Assembly: GCA_011192015.1 (NCBI GenBank)
Contig: DUET01000074.1
Location: forward strand, 1 to 42,861
Direction: 5' to 3'
From: Anaerolineae bacterium
GTDB taxonomy: Bacteria; Chloroflexota; Anaerolineae; Anaerolineales; E44-bin32
DNA length: 42,861 bases
This document shows, in pieces, positions 1 through 6,677 of the stretch. The notes beneath the pieces are model-generated. The model was given only the letters and a program-made list of their open reading frames with translations. It did not search any database and was not told the DNA's origin. The translations under genes were made by a program, and so were the position numbers. How positions within the stretch are numbered: position 1 is the stretch's first letter; each line of letters starts with the position of its first letter.

Positions 1-930
1 CTGCTTGAGCGCTCTCAAATCGGCCATGCGACCCGCGGAGGTCTGGATTGGATTGAGAATGTCCACCCCAATCTCCACCAGATCCTCGGTGAGATCGAAG
101 ATATCGCCATCGGAGTGGAAGAATACCTTGGCACTCGTTCGCGCCTTGATGAAAGATATGAAGTCTGCATGGATCGGTTTGAGCATCTGGCGATACATAC
201 CGGGAGAGATCATAAGGCCCGTCTGCATGCCCAGATCGTCTCCAATCTTGATGATGTCCACATTCTCACCCAGCTCATGAAGGAAGACTCCCATGAGTTC
301 CTTGCACAGCGTCGCGATCCGCTCCATCAAAGCGACCGCAAAATCGGGAAAACGAATCATGTTGCCCAGAAAGCGATCCATACCCTGCATGGCGAAGGAA
401 CGTTCAAAAGGAAAGAGAAGCCATGGTGTTGCGAGGATGGCATATCGATTCTCATCGGCGAGACGCTTGGCTTTTTCCCGTACGCCCTGAACTCTTGTTG
501 GATCCATCATGTCGGGCCAGGGGTAGTTCTCGATCTGCTCCAGTGTGTTTGCATCAGCCATGGGATGGATGCCGGGAAACCAAACACCGGGGCTGATCTC
601 CTTCTGCCCACTGCCCCAGGAATCGATGCACGGAGAGTGTGGCTCACGCTTGCGGTTTCGCTCCATGATGCTCTGCGGTTCGCGATCCCACACACCTCGG
701 ACATCACTGTGCAGTCGGAGCATGGTCTCCTCGTCCGGGTCAGCCGTTCCCAACTCAGGCCAGTCGTAAATGTAACGATCAGCGGCCTTGAACCCAAGCA
801 TCTTCTTGAGTTCTTGATAGGGCTTCATCTTGATGCCCGTGGCGTTGCTCACGCCGAGCACGATCGGAACCCGATCAGGTTCCTCGTGGTTGATCACGGC
901 AAGCACGCGTTCGCGCGGTGTCATCGACAT
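1..930 (-). CDS. Uroporphyrinogen decarboxylase (URO-D) family protein, 3' end cut by the window
   Basis: The first 310 residues of a URO-D fold protein are present; the C-terminus lies off the left edge. It starts MSMTPRERVLAV, typical of the catabolic URO-D branch (MtaA/CmuA-like corrinoid methyltransferases) rather than HemE of haem synthesis. Near the truncated end are FFHSDGDIFDL and GVDILNPIQTSAG, the family's metal/substrate loop and NPxQ strand. The methyltransferases usually have H-x-C-G as zinc ligand; here it is H-S-D-G, so the Cys is missing and the chemistry is uncertain. The ATG at 930 is preceded at 7 nt by GGAG. The next gene is divergent, so this is the first gene of a leftward unit. 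Family assignment is firm; substrate is unknown. Confidence 0.9.
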   Translation of the reverse strand, partial: MSMTPRERVLAVINHEEPDRVPIVLGVSNATGIKMKPYQELKKMLGFKAADRYIYDWPELGTADPDEETMLRLHSDVRGVWDREPQSIMERNRKREPHSPCIDSWGSGQKEISPGVWFPGIHPMADANTLEQIENYPWPDMMDPTRVQGVREKAKRLADENRYAILATPWLLFPFERSFAMQGMDRFLGNMIRFPDFAVALMERIATLCKELMGVFLHELGENVDIIKIGDDLGMQTGLMISPGMYRQMLKPIHADFISFIKARTSAKVFFHSDGDIFDLTEDLVEIGVDILNPIQTSAGRMADLRALKQ

Positions 931-1133
931 ATCTCATCTCCAAGAAACGAGGTCGATCGCTCTCTTCGCACCCGTTCAGTTTGGTGAATCCTGCTCATCC
1001 ACAATAATCCATGTCAGATGGTCGGTTTCGAATGCAGGCTCATTATACTGCGCGCCATCAAAGTCTCCCCGCTCTCCGGAAATGCAAAGCGGACCTTCTC
1101 CGGTAATTTAGCCTGCTTCATTCCTTGGATAGG

Positions 1134-1161
1134 TTTACATAATTACATTAATGCCTATCAT
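1134..1161 (+). promoter_or_regulatory. Candidate sigma70-type promoter for the small membrane protein gene
   Basis: TTTACA, a 16-nt spacer and TATCAT are visible, about 90 nt before the ATG at 1255. The 325-nt gap 931-1254 holds no gene I can support. A TATAAT box on the opposite strand near 1040 could serve the leftward URO-D gene, but it has no clear -35. Confidence 0.4.
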
Positions 1162-1254
1162 GAAAAGTGCGGAACTTATGGCATGCAACGGGGTTATTGA
1201 CCATGAATGAGATGAGCCTAGCTCATCCAAATCCTATTCGAAGGAGAAAGAGAA

Positions 1255-1575
1255 ATGAAGAACATCGGAAAGTGGCTTTTCATCGTCGCCCTCGTACTCG
1301 CTATAATTGGCGGATTCGTTGATCTCAGCAATGAATGGATTCAGACGGTCGTTCTTCTTCTCGCTTTCGCTGGCGCTTACATGTGGATCGAGAAGGACCA
1401 TGCCAAGTACTGGATGATCATGGCTCTCGCTCTGTACACCTTCCATGGTGCACTCGGCGGCCTGGTCTTCATCGGCGAGTACCTGACCACGATCTTCGGC
1501 GCCATCGCCAGCATGTTCGGTGTGGCAGTGATCGCGCTCGTTGTCAAGAAGATCGTCGGGTGGTTCCTGAAGTAA
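1255..1575 (+). CDS. Small integral membrane protein, 106 aa, unknown function
   Basis: I do not recognise the family. The protein is almost all hydrophobic, with about four short membrane segments: residues 5-22, 30-45, 52-72 and 77-103. It has few charged residues, mostly in the first loops and at the C-terminal KK and K. Resembles the many short bacterial proteins that sit in the inner membrane as regulators or stress proteins. The start is firm: AAGGAG lies 8 nt before the ATG. It stands alone, with its own candidate promoter and a strong terminator right after the stop, so it is a monocistronic unit and probably a real expressed gene despite its size. Confidence 0.75.
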   Translation: MKNIGKWLFIVALVLAIIGGFVDLSNEWIQTVVLLLAFAGAYMWIEKDHAKYWMIMALALYTFHGALGGLVFIGEYLTTIFGAIASMFGVAVIALVVKKIVGWFLK

Positions 1576-1604
1576 CCCCCCATCCAAGTTCTTTTCAACA
1601 CAAG

Positions 1605-1640
1605 ACACCCCAAAGCCTGCTTTGGGGTGTCTCTCTTTTC
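1605..1640 (+). terminator. Rho-independent terminator of the small membrane protein gene
   Basis: An 11-bp perfect stem (ACACCCCAAAG / CTTTGGGGTGT) with a CCTG tetraloop is followed by CTCTCTTTTC. It begins 30 nt after the stop codon. Confidence 0.9.
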
Positions 1641-1706
1641 GATCTCATGACAATGGAAATCTTAATTCGTAAGGATGATTCTCTTTCAACCTCTCGCTCA
1701 ACAACC

Positions 1707-2585
1707 TTACTGAACAAGCAATGAAGCGATCAACGCGTCCAGTGTTCCCAATGGGGGCAGGAAGGTCGTGTCATCGAGCGCGTTGAGCTGCGGCACGATC
1801 GTGTCGTAATAGGCGATGATCTCCGCCTCGGTTTCTCCAGGAGGCGGCGCGCCCTCGTTCGGGAGCGCCGGGTTGGAGACCGGAAAGATCGCCGAAACGT
1901 AGCAAGCTTCATCGCTCGTCAGTCCCTGGTAGGTGTAGAAAAGGTCATGGTTGTTGATCAACCAGTAAGCCTGGCCATATTGGGAGAGGAAGCGTATTCC
2001 GCTGCCATTCTGGAAACTCAAGTAGCTTTCCTTGGCATGAATCATCTGGGCGGCGTTCCAGATGGGCAGGAAGGGAATCCCATCGGTAGGTGGGCTGGGC
2101 GCGTTCAGGAGCAATTGATTGAGGTCCGCCACGATGTTCCCCACGTAGGGAACCATCGCCACAAACTCATCCACGGGATAGATGCGGATCTTCGGTTCGT
2201 GGAAGGTGTTGCTGAGCGCGTAACCCGTGAAACTGTATTCGACGTATTCGGGATGGATCGTGAAGGTCATCATGGGATCGCCAGCTTCCGCCGGTATGGT
2301 TTGAGCGGTTACGCTGGCAGCGATGGCGGGATCCAAATTGAAAGTTGCGCCGCTACAATCCAGCGGCAAGGGGATTTCCGTTGGCTCGGGTGTGTCCGTT
2401 GCACCCGTCAGGCCGGCAATTTCCGTCTCCAGCAGCGATTGGCCCGTGGCAGCTTGATCTTCGGGTGAGAGCTCTCCATTCCCGATCAGGTCATTCAGAT
2501 CGCAGCTCAGCACGGCGAACACCATCGAGATCAACACGAGGCCCATCGCAACAAGCTTGAGTCTGTTATTCGTTGGTGGAATCAT
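1707..2585 (-). CDS. Predicted secreted lipoprotein, unknown function
   Basis: 292 aa. The N-terminus is a lipoprotein signal: basic residues, a hydrophobic run and the lipobox VLSC (Cys about 28). An acidic, Thr/Pro-rich linker follows (TDTPEPTEIPLPL), then an alpha/beta body of about 220 residues with many aromatics and no motif I recognise. Such proteins are exported and lipid-anchored to the cell surface. The ATG at 2585 has AGGAG 7 nt upstream, and a promoter-like TTGCAT-18-TAGAAT lies about 100 nt further up. The gene is monocistronic and converges on the terminator at 1605-1640. Lipoprotein status is well supported; function is unknown. Confidence 0.8.
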   Translation of the reverse strand: MIPPTNNRLKLVAMGLVLISMVFAVLSCDLNDLIGNGELSPEDQAATGQSLLETEIAGLTGATDTPEPTEIPLPLDCSGATFNLDPAIAASVTAQTIPAEAGDPMMTFTIHPEYVEYSFTGYALSNTFHEPKIRIYPVDEFVAMVPYVGNIVADLNQLLLNAPSPPTDGIPFLPIWNAAQMIHAKESYLSFQNGSGIRFLSQYGQAYWLINNHDLFYTYQGLTSDEACYVSAIFPVSNPALPNEGAPPPGETEAEIIAYYDTIVPQLNALDDTTFLPPLGTLDALIASLLVQ

Positions 2586-2683
2586 CGAGCATCTCCTCTG
2601 TTGGCTGTTGATTGTTCTGGATGATTCGTCTGCATGGAGCGTTCATCGATCCATGAACGGATCCAATCCATCAACTCGAGCCC

Positions 2684-2713
2684 ATTCTACAAGAAGCTCA
2701 TCCTAGGATGCAA
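2684..2713 (-). promoter_or_regulatory. Candidate promoter of the lipoprotein gene
   Basis: On the minus strand: TTGCAT, an 18-nt spacer, TAGAAT. The predicted 5' leader of about 90 nt holds a small inverted repeat at 2640-2659 (CGTTCAT / ATGAACG). Confidence 0.45.
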
Positions 2714-2730
2714 ACACCAAGTGAATCAGA

Positions 2731-2749
2731 AAACCCGCCAGGCGGGTTT
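2731..2749 (-). terminator. Hairpin terminator, probably the original terminator of tRNA-Met
   Basis: An 8-bp stem AAACCCGC / GCGGGTTT with a 3-nt loop; on the minus strand it runs into TTTTCT. It lies about 50 nt beyond the displaced tRNA 3' end at 2801, where a terminator of the uninterrupted tRNA gene would be expected, and over 1.1 kb from the present tRNA. Confidence 0.6.
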
Positions 2750-2800
2750 CCAGATCGATCGTAGTCCAATCCTGTTGGGACCTAACGGAGTTGTTCTCCA

Positions 2801-2843
2801 GTGGCGAGGGGGAGACTTGAACTCCCAATCAGGGGGTTTATGA
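2801..2843 (-). pseudogene. Displaced 3' fragment of tRNA-Met (attachment-site remnant)
   Basis: Bases 2801-2828 are identical over 28 bp to 3908-3935, which is the T arm and 3' acceptor strand of the intact tRNA-Met plus one flanking base. Similarity continues imperfectly with a 1-nt shift through the variable and anticodon loops to about 2843. No 5' half exists here, so it cannot be a tRNA. A 3'-end tRNA duplicate in the same orientation as the intact gene is the classic product of integration by a tyrosine recombinase. Confidence 0.75.
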
Positions 2844-2974
2844 ATTAATGATAACGGTTGTTCAAGGCAGAAATAGTTAATCATGAACAGAGCGAAGTGG
2901 AAATTAAAAAAAAGCTTAAAGATCATACTGTTAAGCACGGCATTTTCATGAGTTCCAGAGGTCAGATACGGATA

Positions 2975-3475
2975 CTAGAAAATTGCCATAAAATCCCACA
3001 AGTCAATCAGCAGCTCAAAAAGGGAAGCCTCTCCACGAAGTGCTTGCCAAAACGTAGGTAAAAAATCCTTCATCTCAAGCGCGGTAGAGATAAGAGGAAA
3101 GTAGAAAGGTATGCCTACGATCAATCCAATGATGCCCCATATACGTCTTGGTCCAGTGATAATGTTCTTTATTCCCCAGATGGGGAGTGTGGCAACCAAA
3201 ATCGTTGCGGCGAGCGCTGTGGTACCAAGTAGCGCGCCGAGTAATGCCAACCTAGTTGTAGCTGCAACCCATATCGTGAGTGCAAGCCAACAAAGCGAGG
3301 CAAATAAACCAACGAACAGCCGAGGAAAGGGAAATGGGAGAGCTGGCCGTCCCTGATCATCCACAGCTCTGTCCTTCACACGGAATAGACCAGCAATCAA
3401 CCACCCATTGATGATTGACATGATGGATCCTAAGAGAACGGTAAGAATATAGGCGATGAGAATGTAATTAGACAT
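2975..3475 (-). CDS. Membrane protein of the tRNA-Met island, unknown function
   Basis: 166 aa with about four membrane segments: residues 4-26, 50-70, 73-93 and 108-128. A basic/proline loop (DDQGRPALPFPFPR) lies between the first two, and an acidic amphipathic tail ends the protein. I do not recognise a family. The ATG at 3475 is preferred because AAGGAG lies 9 nt upstream; an in-frame GTG at 3580 would add 35 residues but sits directly on a run of G with no spacing. A TTGCAT-17-TATAGT promoter lies at 3625-3653. Base composition is lower in GC than neighbouring genes, fitting acquisition with the island. No partner gene is present. Confidence 0.6.
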   Translation of the reverse strand: MSNYILIAYILTVLLGSIMSIINGWLIAGLFRVKDRAVDDQGRPALPFPFPRLFVGLFASLCWLALTIWVAATTRLALLGALLGTTALAATILVATLPIWGIKNIITGPRRIWGIIGLIVGIPFYFPLISTALEMKDFLPTFWQALRGEASLFELLIDLWDFMAIF

Positions 3476-3624
3476 GAGACGCGCTCCTTGGTATCCATAA
3501 GGAATTACCAATGATGCTATTTCCGGGCTTGTCAGCTCTAGTCTATGGGAAACTAAGACTCGAAAATGATTGTCTGTCACCCCCCTTCATCCACTATTGG
3601 GGTGAGAAGCATGTGCGATAGCAA

Positions 3625-3653
3625 ACTATACATACGGAATATCTTGCATGCAA
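3625..3653 (-). promoter_or_regulatory. Candidate promoter of the island membrane protein gene
   Basis: Minus strand TTGCAT, exactly 17 nt, TATAGT. The rest of the gene-free stretch 3581-3908 shows only this promoter, a short repeat at 3654-3667 (GCGGA / TCCGC) and the hairpin at 3847-3876. Confidence 0.5.
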
Positions 3654-3846
3654 GCGGAACGCTCCGCAAAGAACCGCAGTGGCTAAGGATGGTTAGCGGG
3701 ATGGTCAGACCTACGCCCGCTATACTAGCCATCTAATCACACCCGAGGACTTTCCCCTACTTCCCGACAAATTGCCTCATTGAAAATGGTGTAATTGATA
3801 GTTTAGGGATTGGGGTGACCGTCGATATTCAGTATCGAATACAAGC

Positions 3847-3876
3847 GCCGGGGAACCGCTGGTACAGCTCCCCGGC
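3847..3876 (-). terminator. GC-rich hairpin just downstream of tRNA-Met
   Basis: Outer stem of 8 bp (GCCGGGGA / TCCCCGGC) and inner stem GCTG / CAGC with a 3-nt bulge, 33 nt beyond the tRNA 3' end. The following bases are only modestly T-rich on either strand, so termination or RNA processing is possible but unproven. It would have been brought by the island if the integration model is right. Confidence 0.5.
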
Positions 3877-3908
3877 TTTCACTAACTGGATACAATGAGC
3901 CTCAAAGG

Positions 3909-3981
3909 TGGCGAGGGGGAGACTTGAACTCCCAACCAAGGGCTTATGAGTCCCCTGCTCTGCCGATTGAGCTACCTCGCC
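3909..3981 (-). tRNA. tRNA-Met (anticodon CAT), elongator type
   Basis: A 73-nt cloverleaf: acceptor GGCGAGG / CCTCGCC, D arm GCTC / GAGC, anticodon loop CTCATAA with anticodon at 3946-3948, T arm GGGAG-TTCAAGT-CTCCC, discriminator A, and no encoded CCA. The acceptor starts with a paired G, not the unpaired C1 of bacterial initiator tRNA, so it is an elongator; a lysidine-modified tRNA-Ile(CAT) is a weaker alternative. The last anticodon-stem pair (31-39) is an A-G mismatch, which is unusual. A strong promoter lies 44 nt upstream. Confidence 0.93.
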
Positions 3982-4024
3982 GCATCGCCTCGGTCGATCA
4001 AACGTCGCTCGAGACGCGGGCCAG

Positions 4025-4053
4025 ATTATACCCGACGAAGAAAACCCGATCAA
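4025..4053 (-). promoter_or_regulatory. Promoter of tRNA-Met
   Basis: Minus strand TTGATC, exactly 17 nt, TATAAT: close to the sigma70 consensus, with the expected start about 37 nt before the mature tRNA 5' end. Confidence 0.75.
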
Positions 4054-4139
4054 GACGAGCTCTCTGAGAAGCAACAAAACAAGGTTGCATGGAGGGCTCT
4101 GGAAACGTGCCGCCTCGCTTGATCGAAACGTCACCCAGT

Positions 4140-5945
4140 TTAGATCAGCGCCTGTTCCTTCCGAGAACCGACATGAAGAACCCCGGACAACCACTCATCA
4201 ATGGTCAGCTCCGGATACCACTCCGGCAGCAGCCTCATGCTGGGATCGCTGACCTCGCCTGGAAAGCGAGACATCAGCAGGGCATGCAGCTGTTCGTCAT
4301 AGGTACGCGCGAGCCAGAATTCGTACACGTTCACGGGGATGGGGGATTCAGCATCCGGGAAAAAAGCTCGTTCCCCTCGCCAATTTGCTGCAACGTCGAA
4401 CCCGCGGTCGAAGTGAATGAGGTACGACGCGCCCGTGAGGGGCCAACCGTCCGTCTTGGCTTCAGGATGGGCGAGGAGCACGCGCACCGAATCGTCATTC
4501 CGCATCACGTCCAGAGCTTCTGCGCATGTTTCTTCATCGCTTCCAGCTTCCAGGATCTTCACACCGAATGAGTTCAAGACCGTCTCCAATTGGGCCAGAT
4601 GCTCGCGTCGTTCCTGACTGAATACGACCACCTTGTCACCATCGGACGTAATCGCGCGGACATGATCGACAAGCGCATAGATCTTGGGTCCAACGAATTG
4701 ACTTCCCGATAGGTTGCACACATCGGAAAGACGCTGTAGGGTCTCTGTGATGTGGTCACGCGTGATCGAGGCCCCCATGTGAATCAAGCGATCCTGTTCC
4801 TCCGCCAGGGCATCCTGATACGCAGCCTGTTGGTTCCGATCCAGATCCAGCCAAATCTCCTGCCGATTCCAATGTGGCATCTCTTCTGCAATATCCGCCT
4901 TTTGGCGTTTCATGACAAAGGGTAAATACCGTTCGCGCGGATCCGATTGATGCTTCTTCAATTCCTCTTCCACAGTTCTAGGAATAAGCAAACCGAAGAG
5001 CATGATCCAATCCTGCACAGAACGAGGGCTGCTTCCCGACAACCCCCAGCGCCAGGTTGCGTTGACCGTATTCAATTGTGCGACCCAAAGTTCCGCACGC
5101 TGTAGGGCGGCCATGGCGTCATCCAAGATGAGGACATCGAACTCGAGCTGGGCCTTGCTGAAAGCACCCTGTTTGAAACCCGCCCCGATGTGCTGGTAAT
5201 CCACCAAGACCACTTGTTCCGCCTCGGTCCACGCCTCGGACAGGCGATCGAGCATATCCCGCACCGAATGGACATCCAGCTCCGGAGCCCAAGTCGAAAA
5301 ATGATGCTCCCAATGGCGCATCATGTATCTCAAACAAACCACGAGAGCTCGTTTGGCCTTCCCCTGGCGAATAAGCTCGGACAATGCCGCAATGGCGGAT
5401 ACTGATTTGCCCGTTCCGAGATCGTCGGCCAGGAGCAGGCTTCGTGTATCAAGGAAGGCGCTTATGGCTTCCTGCTGGTACAGGCGCGGTGTCCACTCAC
5501 CGATGAAGGGAGAGACCTTGACCAGCTCATCCGGAGACTCAGGTACAGGATAGAGAGCTTCAAGCACTCTGCTGAAAGGATCCCTCTCAGCCGACTCGAT
5601 CGAATCCGCTCCCACCGGCAGCGGTTGGACCACAGATCCTGGGAAACACCTTCCCACGATATCGACCGCCTGTAATACGCCCTTGCTGCGTGTGTTCCCC
5701 GTATCCAAGAAGATCGTTGTGTTTTCAATCCCGGAACTTAGATTGATCAAGCCAGCAGGAGTCTCGAGGATTGGGACGTCCTGAAAGGCGGGATCGAGGC
5801 TCTGCGCTTTCCCTTCCAGGCGTAGATCGCCTTTTCCCTGGATGAGAAGGGAGGTTAGAACTGCAGGGGAGATGCGGAGATTCCGAATCCTGGCGATCGC
5901 AGGTTTCCGCAGCGGATTCTTGCTCCGCCTGTTTGGGCTGCGAAT
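4140..5945 (-). CDS. SNF2-like superfamily 2 ATPase/helicase with probable ATT start
   Basis: 601 aa if translation begins at ATT 5945; the first conventional in-frame start is TTG 5750 (536 aa). The ATT is chosen because GGAGG lies exactly 8 nt upstream, TTG 5750 has no Shine-Dalgarno sequence, and the 65 extra codons read as normal protein. Motifs, numbered from ATT: Q-like RLYQQEAI at about 154, Walker A DLGTGKS at 175-181, motif II LILDDAMA near 275 (DDAM instead of DEAH/DEGH, so the catalytic Glu is Asp), motif III GLSGSS, and in RecA domain 2 KVVVFSQ, RGER (the RAHR arginines) and VNVYEF. These identify a SNF2-type translocase, probably DNA-acting. It lies 19 nt after the stop of the upstream unknown gene, so they are likely cotranscribed. 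The changed motif II may mean weak or altered ATPase activity. Confidence 0.85.
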   Translation of the reverse strand: MRSPNRRSKNPLRKPAIARIRNLRISPAVLTSLLIQGKGDLRLEGKAQSLDPAFQDVPILETPAGLINLSSGIENTTIFLDTGNTRSKGVLQAVDIVGRCFPGSVVQPLPVGADSIESAERDPFSRVLEALYPVPESPDELVKVSPFIGEWTPRLYQQEAISAFLDTRSLLLADDLGTGKSVSAIAALSELIRQGKAKRALVVCLRYMMRHWEHHFSTWAPELDVHSVRDMLDRLSEAWTEAEQVVLVDYQHIGAGFKQGAFSKAQLEFDVLILDDAMAALQRAELWVAQLNTVNATWRWGLSGSSPRSVQDWIMLFGLLIPRTVEEELKKHQSDPRERYLPFVMKRQKADIAEEMPHWNRQEIWLDLDRNQQAAYQDALAEEQDRLIHMGASITRDHITETLQRLSDVCNLSGSQFVGPKIYALVDHVRAITSDGDKVVVFSQERREHLAQLETVLNSFGVKILEAGSDEETCAEALDVMRNDDSVRVLLAHPEAKTDGWPLTGASYLIHFDRGFDVAANWRGERAFFPDAESPIPVNVYEFWLARTYDEQLHALLMSRFPGEVSDPSMRLLPEWYPELTIDEWLSGVLHVGSRKEQALI

Positions 5946-5958
5946 GGGGAAAACCTCC
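5943..5958 (-). promoter_or_regulatory. Ribosome binding site pointing to an ATT start codon
   Basis: GGAGG at 5954-5958, then 8 nt, then ATT at 5945-5943. No ATG, GTG or TTG occurs in this frame between the upstream stop and 5750. ATT starts are known for infC, where they allow control by IF3. Confidence 0.5.
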
Positions 5959-5964
5959 GAGTAA

Positions 5965-6468
5965 CTACGTATCGCCGACGTTCAGATGATGGGCTTCCTC
6001 CAAGCCGCTGAATATCCGGGAAAATGGCTCCAGAGGATTGTTCGCACGCAAGCTTTCCGGTAAAAATGCCAAGCCCTCTTGAGCATCCTGCTCAAATTCA
6101 GGATGCGCTTGAAAGGTAAATTTCCCCTTCCCCGAACTCTGGATACACAACACGGGGATGCCCATGTGGGGACGCAATTTTAGGAATTCTGCATCGCGCA
6201 CCACCAGCACCAGAGGTTTGGTCTCGAGAGTTTGTGTGATCGGCAGTCCAACCAAATCGATGCAGATCGTCCTATGCAGGGACTCACCATAGAGCATTCT
6301 CTGCAGCTTGGTTGGACGGATGGCGCCGCTCACCCGAAATTCAACCGGCTGCGTATTGGCATCCGTCACCAAGCAGGCGCCGCGGAATGCTGCGCCGTCA
6401 TCGAAGGACGCCAGATCCAGGAACGCGATGATCGTTTCGTGGGTATTCTTCTCAGAAGGATCGACCAT
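5965..6468 (-). CDS. Conserved-looking hypothetical protein upstream of the SNF2-like ATPase
   Basis: 167 aa, soluble, with no signal peptide or membrane segment. I do not recognise a named domain. The stretch FRGACLVTDANTQPVEFRV followed by SGAIRPTKLQRMLYG looks like a conserved core: a beta strand, a turn and a helix with an invariant-looking R-P-T-K-x-Q. The ATG at 6468 is chosen over TTG 6495 because GGGAGG lies 7 nt upstream. The stop is 19 nt before the ATPase start, so the two probably form an operon and may act together. Nothing shows its chemistry; nuclease-like or methylase-like motifs are absent. The 209-nt gap 6469-6677 holds a TATACT box near 6546-6551 (minus strand) without a good -35. 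Confidence 0.7.
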   Translation of the reverse strand: MVDPSEKNTHETIIAFLDLASFDDGAAFRGACLVTDANTQPVEFRVSGAIRPTKLQRMLYGESLHRTICIDLVGLPITQTLETKPLVLVVRDAEFLKLRPHMGIPVLCIQSSGKGKFTFQAHPEFEQDAQEGLAFLPESLRANNPLEPFSRIFSGLEEAHHLNVGDT

Positions 6469-6677
6469 GCTGCTTCCTCCCAGCTCATACTTCAACCCTG
6501 ATAGGACGTTGATCGCAGCGAAGAAGGCGTTTGCCCTACCTCAAGTATAACGCATTCGCAAACGGATGCGCACATCACGAGAAAACCAATTCCTATCAGA
6601 AATCCTACCTCAGGATAACAAAACCGAAAGAGGAGGAGCGTGGATCGAGAAAAGCCAGTTGGCGAATGCGAGAGGTT

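Larger units (their letters stand above)
2801..3935. mobile_element. Putative 1.1-kb remnant of an element integrated at tRNA-Met
   Basis: The segment is bounded by 28-bp direct repeats of the tRNA-Met 3' end (2801-2828 and 3908-3935). By eye it is clearly more AT-rich than the flanks, especially 2840-3120. It contains one membrane-protein gene and no integrase, so it would be a decayed island or a cassette moved in trans. Integration is inferred from the repeats and composition only. Confidence 0.5.

Noticed and set aside
115-987. Long rightward open frame of 290 codons
   Set aside because: It is antisense to the URO-D family gene, whose leftward frame gives a clear family match with a good ribosome site.
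2801-2843. A second complete tRNA gene
   Set aside because: Only the 3' half is present; the D arm and 5' acceptor strand are absent upstream.
3909-3981. Initiator tRNA-fMet
   Set aside because: The first base pair is formed (G1-C72), whereas initiators have an unpaired C1, and the anticodon stem lacks the three initiator G-C pairs in the right place.
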